In this document: in pieces, positions 6,776 to 10,603 of the stretch
Layout of the letters: every line of letters begins with the position of its first letter
How positions within the stretch are numbered: the first letter of the stretch is position 1
Assembly (NCBI GenBank): GCA_937925525.1
Contig: CALALS010000290.1
Span: forward strand, 1 to 10,603
Source of the DNA: an uncultured Flavobacteriales bacterium
Lineage (GTDB): Bacteria; Bacteroidota; Bacteroidia; Flavobacteriales_E; Vicingaceae
DNA: 10,603 nucleotides
Direction of reading: 5' to 3'
Made by a program: the position numbers and the translations under genes
The notes under the pieces: generated by a model
Told to the model about the DNA's origin: nothing
The model's input: the letters and a program-made list of their open reading frames with translations, nothing else
Database searches by the model: none

Positions 6776-7527
6776 AACAGCAATTCATTTCCATCAAACA
6801 CGGCATAGTTACACTGAGTCATCCACTCACCTAGATTGATGTAACGGCTATTTTCTTTAATAGCAATATCTAATGCTAAATGTCTGTGACCAAATATGAA
6901 ATAGTCAAAATGCTTTTCCTTGATTTTATCTTTGCAAAACTGAACCAACCATTCGTTTTCTTCTCCCAAAAATTTCTCATCTTTTGCCATATTAACCGCT
7001 CTGCTTTTTCCTGAAAAATAATCTGCTAAACCAATACCAAAATTAGGATGTAAACGAGCAAACAACCATTGACAAACTTTGCTTGAGAATACTTTCTTTA
7101 AGAATTTATACTTATGATCTCCGGGACCTAAACCATCACCGTGCCCGATATAAAAGCCCTTTCCATTATAAATTCTTTCAATTGGTTTTCTGTAAAGTGT
7201 TGCGCCTATTTCTTTTGGGAGATAATCAAAAATCCACATGTCATGATTTCCGGTAAAAAGATAAAGTTTTATTCCTTTATCAGAAAGTTCCGCCAGCTTA
7301 CCCAGCAGCCTCACGTAACCTTTAGGAACGGCCTTTTTATACTCAAACCAAAAGTCAAATAAATCTCCTACTAAGTAAATTTCATAGGCATCTTTTTCAA
7401 TTTCGGATAACCACTTTACTATCTTCTTTTCCCTAACTAAACTAGTTTCATAATCAGGAGCTCCAAGATGAAAATCGGAAGCGAAATAAATCTTTTTGTT
7501 AGCCGGTATCTGAATATCTTTCTGCAT
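6757..7527 (-). CDS. lpxH: LpxH-like UDP-2,3-diacylglucosamine diphosphatase (calcineurin-type phosphoesterase)
   Basis: LpxH hydrolyses UDP-2,3-diacylglucosamine to lipid X and UMP at the inner membrane in lipid A synthesis. I choose the ATG at 7527 (256 residues), 15 bases after the stop of the peptidase gene; an upstream TTG at 7542 directly abuts that stop and looks like a chance extension. The five metallophosphoesterase motifs are intact: D18-x-H20 (S-D-F-H-L-G), G-D55-L-F-D-F-W, G-N94-H95-D96, G-H129-G-D and G-H214-R-H216. D-F-W after the second motif and the C-terminal Y-I-N-L-G-E-W suit the LpxH (COG2908) branch. Unlike E. coli LpxH, which has G-N-R-D, this protein has G-N-H-D. It could therefore be an LpxH2-like or other phosphatase, but such proteins are the usual LpxH candidates in Bacteroidota. 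It is the second gene of a two-gene operon with the M1 peptidase. Confidence 0.85.
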   Translation of the reverse strand: MQKDIQIPANKKIYFASDFHLGAPDYETSLVREKKIVKWLSEIEKDAYEIYLVGDLFDFWFEYKKAVPKGYVRLLGKLAELSDKGIKLYLFTGNHDMWIFDYLPKEIGATLYRKPIERIYNGKGFYIGHGDGLGPGDHKYKFLKKVFSSKVCQWLFARLHPNFGIGLADYFSGKSRAVNMAKDEKFLGEENEWLVQFCKDKIKEKHFDYFIFGHRHLALDIAIKENSRYINLGEWMTQCNYAVFDGNELLLKKYEG

Positions 7528-7542
7528 TAATTTTTTAAACAA

Positions 7543-10539
7543 TTACATTTCAAAATTTCGAAGCATTCTAAATGGTTTAATTTTATTCAGATGTAAGGTA
7601 AATCTTATTTTTTCGGCATAAGTTAAACTACTTAAATCACTTGATAAATAAATAGGGAAATAAACCTGAAACACATCTCTTACCACCGTTAACTCTGCTC
7701 CAAAATGATAGATAGGGTCACTTACATCATCTACTAAATCACCCGAAGAATCAACAATTTCGTTGGCTGCTATGGCAAAGTCTCCGTAAATAGCCAATGG
7801 TAATTTAGGAATAGCTGCTTTTATATTAATTGCATTCAACCATCTGTTAACGTAACCCACATTGGTAAATTGCTTAAAACCACCTTCATTAAATATCATT
7901 TGTTGGCTAAGAATTCCATTGGTTTCATTTCGACCAAACAATAAATTATCAAACTTATAATCACTATTACCACTAACTCCAATGTTAAATCTTGCATCCG
8001 CATTATCGTTGTATAAAAATCTACCAATGTAAAACCTCACATCTACACCGTTTCTTTTCTTTTTATACTTGAATAAGAAATCTGCTTCTATTCCTGCTTT
8101 CACAAAATCTGCTCCTTGCTCCACACTTAAATTAGCGTGATAAGGATTAATTGCGTCTTTGCTTTCAATATTAAACTTCAATTCATTCACGTAATAGTCG
8201 ATTGAACCTAAGTTATACTTCTGAATAGCTAAATCATAAATTTCCGTTTCTTGTTGAACAAATACATATCTATAATTAATCGAATAATCTAACTTTCTTC
8301 TTGGGTCTCTTTTATTAAAAAGGAAATCAAAGCCCGGAGCTATTTTGTTATAATTTAAAGGCGTGTTGTAATTATATTGGTTAAAACGTTGGGCTTCTAA
8401 GTTTACATCAATATTCTCAAACAACTTTTCAGGATAAATATGATAAGTAGCATAACCAAGCCCCACAATATCAGAGCTACCAAATCCGTACATCGGCATT
8501 ACAGAATACTCAAATCTTTTGGAAGGAAAAACGGTGTTGTAAAATGCAATACCAGCCATAAAGTTATCGTAAGCATTATACCCAACCACAGGTGTGAAAA
8601 ACAATTGCGTTCTGTCAGGGTTTTCTATGCTTCCTAAAAACTGAAGGCGCAATGGTTCAGTTCGTTTAAAAATTCCTTTCGTTTTTAGTGTGTTGTTATT
8701 CTGATTGATTTCAGGAATTACGTACTCACCATCAATTTTAAGCTTTTTATAATCTCCCTTCGGAAACTTTACCCAATTGGTTTTATCTGTTAGCGGTTCA
8801 TACCAGATAGTATTAATTACAGAATCTTTTGTCATGGAAGAGATAGAAAAAGGTCCGTTCACCTCTCCTTTATTTTTAATTTTCACTAAATAATTCTCAG
8901 GATTTGCCGTATCTTTTTTTGTTCTTCTAATTGAAAAGTCAATAGTGTTGGTGGTAGGGATAATTTCTTCAAAAATCCATTTTAAATCCTTTCCACTTAT
9001 TTCTTCAAAAACAGCCTGCAAATCTTCAGGTTGTGGATGTTTAAATTTCCATTTTTCAAAATAAGCCTGCATACATTTATCAAACATTTCTTCTCCTAAA
9101 TAGCCTTTCAGATAATCAAACACAATGGCAGACTTCATATAAACAATAGCTCCATAATTAATATCAGTATAATCTTCAGATGGAAAATCCATGGGTTGGT
9201 CTTGACATTTTCTCGCACTAAATAAGTAAGCATATTGCCGCATTGCTTTGTGAGGGTAATGACTAACGTTAAGCGTTTTAAATGGAAAACCGGAGACATC
9301 TCTAGTGCCTAAAAGGTTGTTGTCAGGATATTTAGTTTGAATGTATCTCATCTCATTAAATGAGTTAATCCCTTCATCCATAAAGGCATGGTCGCGCTCA
9401 TTACTTCCTAAAATGCCATAAAACCAGTTATGACCAACTTCATGCATGATAACCGTTTCCAAAGAAAATGCAGTACCCGACTGACCAATAACCGTAATGT
9501 TTGGATATTCCATTCCGCCACCGGCACTTAAAGCGCCATCTACCGCTGTTACATGATTATACGGATAATCACCATTCCAAAGAGAATAGTAGTAAGTTGC
9601 ATCGTTTATATATTCAATGCTATTTTTCCATAAGTCAGCTTCGTTATTGGTAAACATTGCCCAGGTAGTCACTTTTCTTTTAGAGAGAGGTAATTCTACT
9701 TCTCCTTTCAATACATGATATCTTTTATCTGCAAACCAGGCAAAGTCATGCACTTTTTCCTGATGAAAGTGTAATGTCTTTTTCTCAGCGGATGATTTAG
9801 GAAAACTCATATCATTCGGGAAAGACTTTATTTTGGCGGTTGAATCTGCTTTAGCATTTAACCATGCTAATTCTTTTTCTCCATTCACTAAATCGCCTGT
9901 TGCTCCCACCACATAATTTTTTGGTGTAGTAATATACACATCATACGTTCCGAATTCTGAGTAAAACTCCCCCTGATTTAAGTAAGGCATTTCATGCCAT
10001 CCGTCTTTATCATAAACTGCCGGTTTAGGATACCATTGAGTTATTTGATACTGTTGCTCTATATGTCCTAATCTTGAGAAAATACCCAATGGAATTTTTA
10101 CTTTAAATGGCGTAGATATTTTAATGGACTGACCGGGTTCTAAGTTTTGATTTAAGTAAACCTTACATATATCAATGTCATTTTCATAAATCCAGCTTAA
10201 TTTATTTCCTTCAGTGGTAAAATCAATTTTATCAATGTAACCTCTATCAATATCATCAGAATAATAAAACTTAGTATCGCCTGATTCATATAACTGTTTG
10301 GCGAGTGCCGTTTCGTCATTTTTATAAGCGTTTGGCCAAAGATGAAAGTAGAGATAATCTAATGTTTCAGGTGAATTATTTTTATAATCGATAGTAATAC
10401 GACCATTTAATGTATGATATACATCATCCAGCTCAACATGAATTTCATAGTTTACGTCTTGCTGAAAGTATTCTTCCTTTTTTTGAGCGAAAGAGCATAC
10501 AAATGAAAACGTAAGGAGAAGTAAAACAAGTATTCGCAT
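7543..10539 (-). CDS. M1-family zinc metallopeptidase with C-terminal barrel-like region
   Basis: The product has 998 residues from the ATG at 10539. Residues 1-18 are a clear signal peptide (R2, a Leu-rich core, then S-F-A cut before Gln19). Residues ~20-240 are the beta-saddle domain of M1 aminopeptidases. The catalytic domain has G-G-G-M343-E344-Y-P-N in place of the G-x-M-E-N exopeptidase motif, then H366-E367-V-G-H370 and Glu389, a complete H-E-x-x-H-x18-E zinc site. Tyr467 (V-Y-M-K-S) fits the proton-donor tyrosine. From about residue 625 to the end the sequence turns into alternating aromatic and polar strands (for example L-F-F-T-P-V-V-G-Y, F-E-Y-S-V-M-P-M-Y-G-F-G, L-D-Y-S-I-N-Y-R-Y-V-F-V) like an outer-membrane barrel. 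M1 enzymes remove N-terminal residues from peptides. Location at the outer membrane is inferred. It precedes lpxH by 15 bases, in the same operon. Confidence 0.93.
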   Translation of the reverse strand: MRILVLLLLTFSFVCSFAQKKEEYFQQDVNYEIHVELDDVYHTLNGRITIDYKNNSPETLDYLYFHLWPNAYKNDETALAKQLYESGDTKFYYSDDIDRGYIDKIDFTTEGNKLSWIYENDIDICKVYLNQNLEPGQSIKISTPFKVKIPLGIFSRLGHIEQQYQITQWYPKPAVYDKDGWHEMPYLNQGEFYSEFGTYDVYITTPKNYVVGATGDLVNGEKELAWLNAKADSTAKIKSFPNDMSFPKSSAEKKTLHFHQEKVHDFAWFADKRYHVLKGEVELPLSKRKVTTWAMFTNNEADLWKNSIEYINDATYYYSLWNGDYPYNHVTAVDGALSAGGGMEYPNITVIGQSGTAFSLETVIMHEVGHNWFYGILGSNERDHAFMDEGINSFNEMRYIQTKYPDNNLLGTRDVSGFPFKTLNVSHYPHKAMRQYAYLFSARKCQDQPMDFPSEDYTDINYGAIVYMKSAIVFDYLKGYLGEEMFDKCMQAYFEKWKFKHPQPEDLQAVFEEISGKDLKWIFEEIIPTTNTIDFSIRRTKKDTANPENYLVKIKNKGEVNGPFSISSMTKDSVINTIWYEPLTDKTNWVKFPKGDYKKLKIDGEYVIPEINQNNNTLKTKGIFKRTEPLRLQFLGSIENPDRTQLFFTPVVGYNAYDNFMAGIAFYNTVFPSKRFEYSVMPMYGFGSSDIVGLGYATYHIYPEKLFENIDVNLEAQRFNQYNYNTPLNYNKIAPGFDFLFNKRDPRRKLDYSINYRYVFVQQETEIYDLAIQKYNLGSIDYYVNELKFNIESKDAINPYHANLSVEQGADFVKAGIEADFLFKYKKKRNGVDVRFYIGRFLYNDNADARFNIGVSGNSDYKFDNLLFGRNETNGILSQQMIFNEGGFKQFTNVGYVNRWLNAINIKAAIPKLPLAIYGDFAIAANEIVDSSGDLVDDVSDPIYHFGAELTVVRDVFQVYFPIYLSSDLSSLTYAEKIRFTLHLNKIKPFRMLRNFEM

Positions 10540-10557
10540 AATTGAATTATTAAGCTG

Positions 10558-10586
10558 CTAAGATAAGGTTTTCAATAAACAAAAAA
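10558..10586 (-). promoter_or_regulatory. weak candidate promoter of the M1 peptidase operon
   Basis: On the minus strand TATCTTAG (10565-10558) differs at one position from TAnnTTTG and lies 18 bases before the start codon. The T-tract ending in G (10586-10580) upstream could be the -33 element. However, TTTG itself is only 14 bases away, shorter than usual; the T-tract start gives 17. The element overlaps the U-tract of the terminator at the right edge, so the assignment is tentative. Confidence 0.28.
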
Positions 10587-10603
10587 GCCGAAGGAATCCT
10601 TCG
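10581..10603 (-). terminator. hairpin terminator cut by the right edge
   Basis: CGAAGG (10589-10594) and CCTTCG (10598-10603) form a perfect 6-base stem with loop AAT; GC at 10587-10588 would extend it if the next bases outside are GC. On the minus strand the stem is followed by TTTTTT (10586-10581), the form of an intrinsic terminator. It would end a minus-strand gene lying to the right, so the peptidase gene probably begins its own transcript. If T's follow outside the window it is bidirectional. Confidence 0.7.

Noticed and set aside
7141..7362. Plus-strand open frame of 73 codons inside lpxH
   Set aside because: It is antisense to the conserved metallophosphoesterase motifs and has no independent signal.
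8440..8637. Plus-strand open frame of 65 codons inside the M1 peptidase gene
   Set aside because: It is antisense to the barrel-like region, with no promoter, ribosome site or recognisable product.
1..10603. Search for CRISPR, insertion sequences, integrase, toxin-antitoxin, tRNA or rRNA
   Set aside because: I saw no spaced direct repeats, transposase-like product, terminal inverted repeats, or cloverleaf or rRNA sequence; nearly all the DNA is explained by the eight genes listed.

Overview
The window is AT-rich chromosomal DNA that fits a member of the Bacteroidota (Flavobacteriales or Chitinophagales type). The supporting signs are a giant secreted protein ending in a type IX secretion (T9SS type A) sorting domain, Bacteroidota-style signal peptides whose mature proteins start with Gln, a DUF4919-like protein, and promoter elements resembling the Bacteroidota TTTG / TAnnTTTG pattern rather than -35/-10 boxes. 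Shine-Dalgarno sequences are weak or absent, which is also usual for this phylum.

Left part (1-2685): the 3' end of a DUF4919-like gene (+) meets a convergent OsmC-family peroxidase-like gene (-) with 4 bases between the stop codons. A 104-base divergent intergenic region follows. It carries a perfect 14-base palindrome at the predicted -33 zone of promoters in both directions. To the right lie a secreted or outer-membrane beta-rich protein of unknown function and, one base after its stop, lipA (lipoyl synthase).

Middle (2686-6752): after a 150-base AT-rich gap comes a 951-residue secreted BNR/Asp-box beta-propeller protein with a T9SS sorting domain. It ends in a strong intrinsic terminator, and a type I glyceraldehyde-3-phosphate dehydrogenase gene (gap) follows.

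Right part (6757-10603): two minus-strand genes form an apparent operon. The first transcribed is a 998-residue M1-family zinc metallopeptidase with a long C-terminal region that looks like an outer-membrane beta-barrel. The second is an LpxH-like metallophosphoesterase of lipid A synthesis. gap and lpxH converge with their stop codons inside one short hairpin. The right edge cuts through a hairpin that probably terminates another minus-strand gene upstream of the peptidase.

The genes are mostly housekeeping or envelope functions: lipoate cofactor synthesis, glycolysis, lipid A, envelope proteolysis, peroxide defence and a secreted propeller. I see no mobile element, CRISPR array, toxin-antitoxin or defence cassette, and no clear new multi-gene system. 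The items most worth a second look are the peptidase-barrel fusion, the His-for-Arg difference in the LpxH-like motif, the barrel-lipA coupling, the shared palindromic operator candidate and the stop-codon hairpin. All function calls rest on reading motifs by eye; no database search was run.
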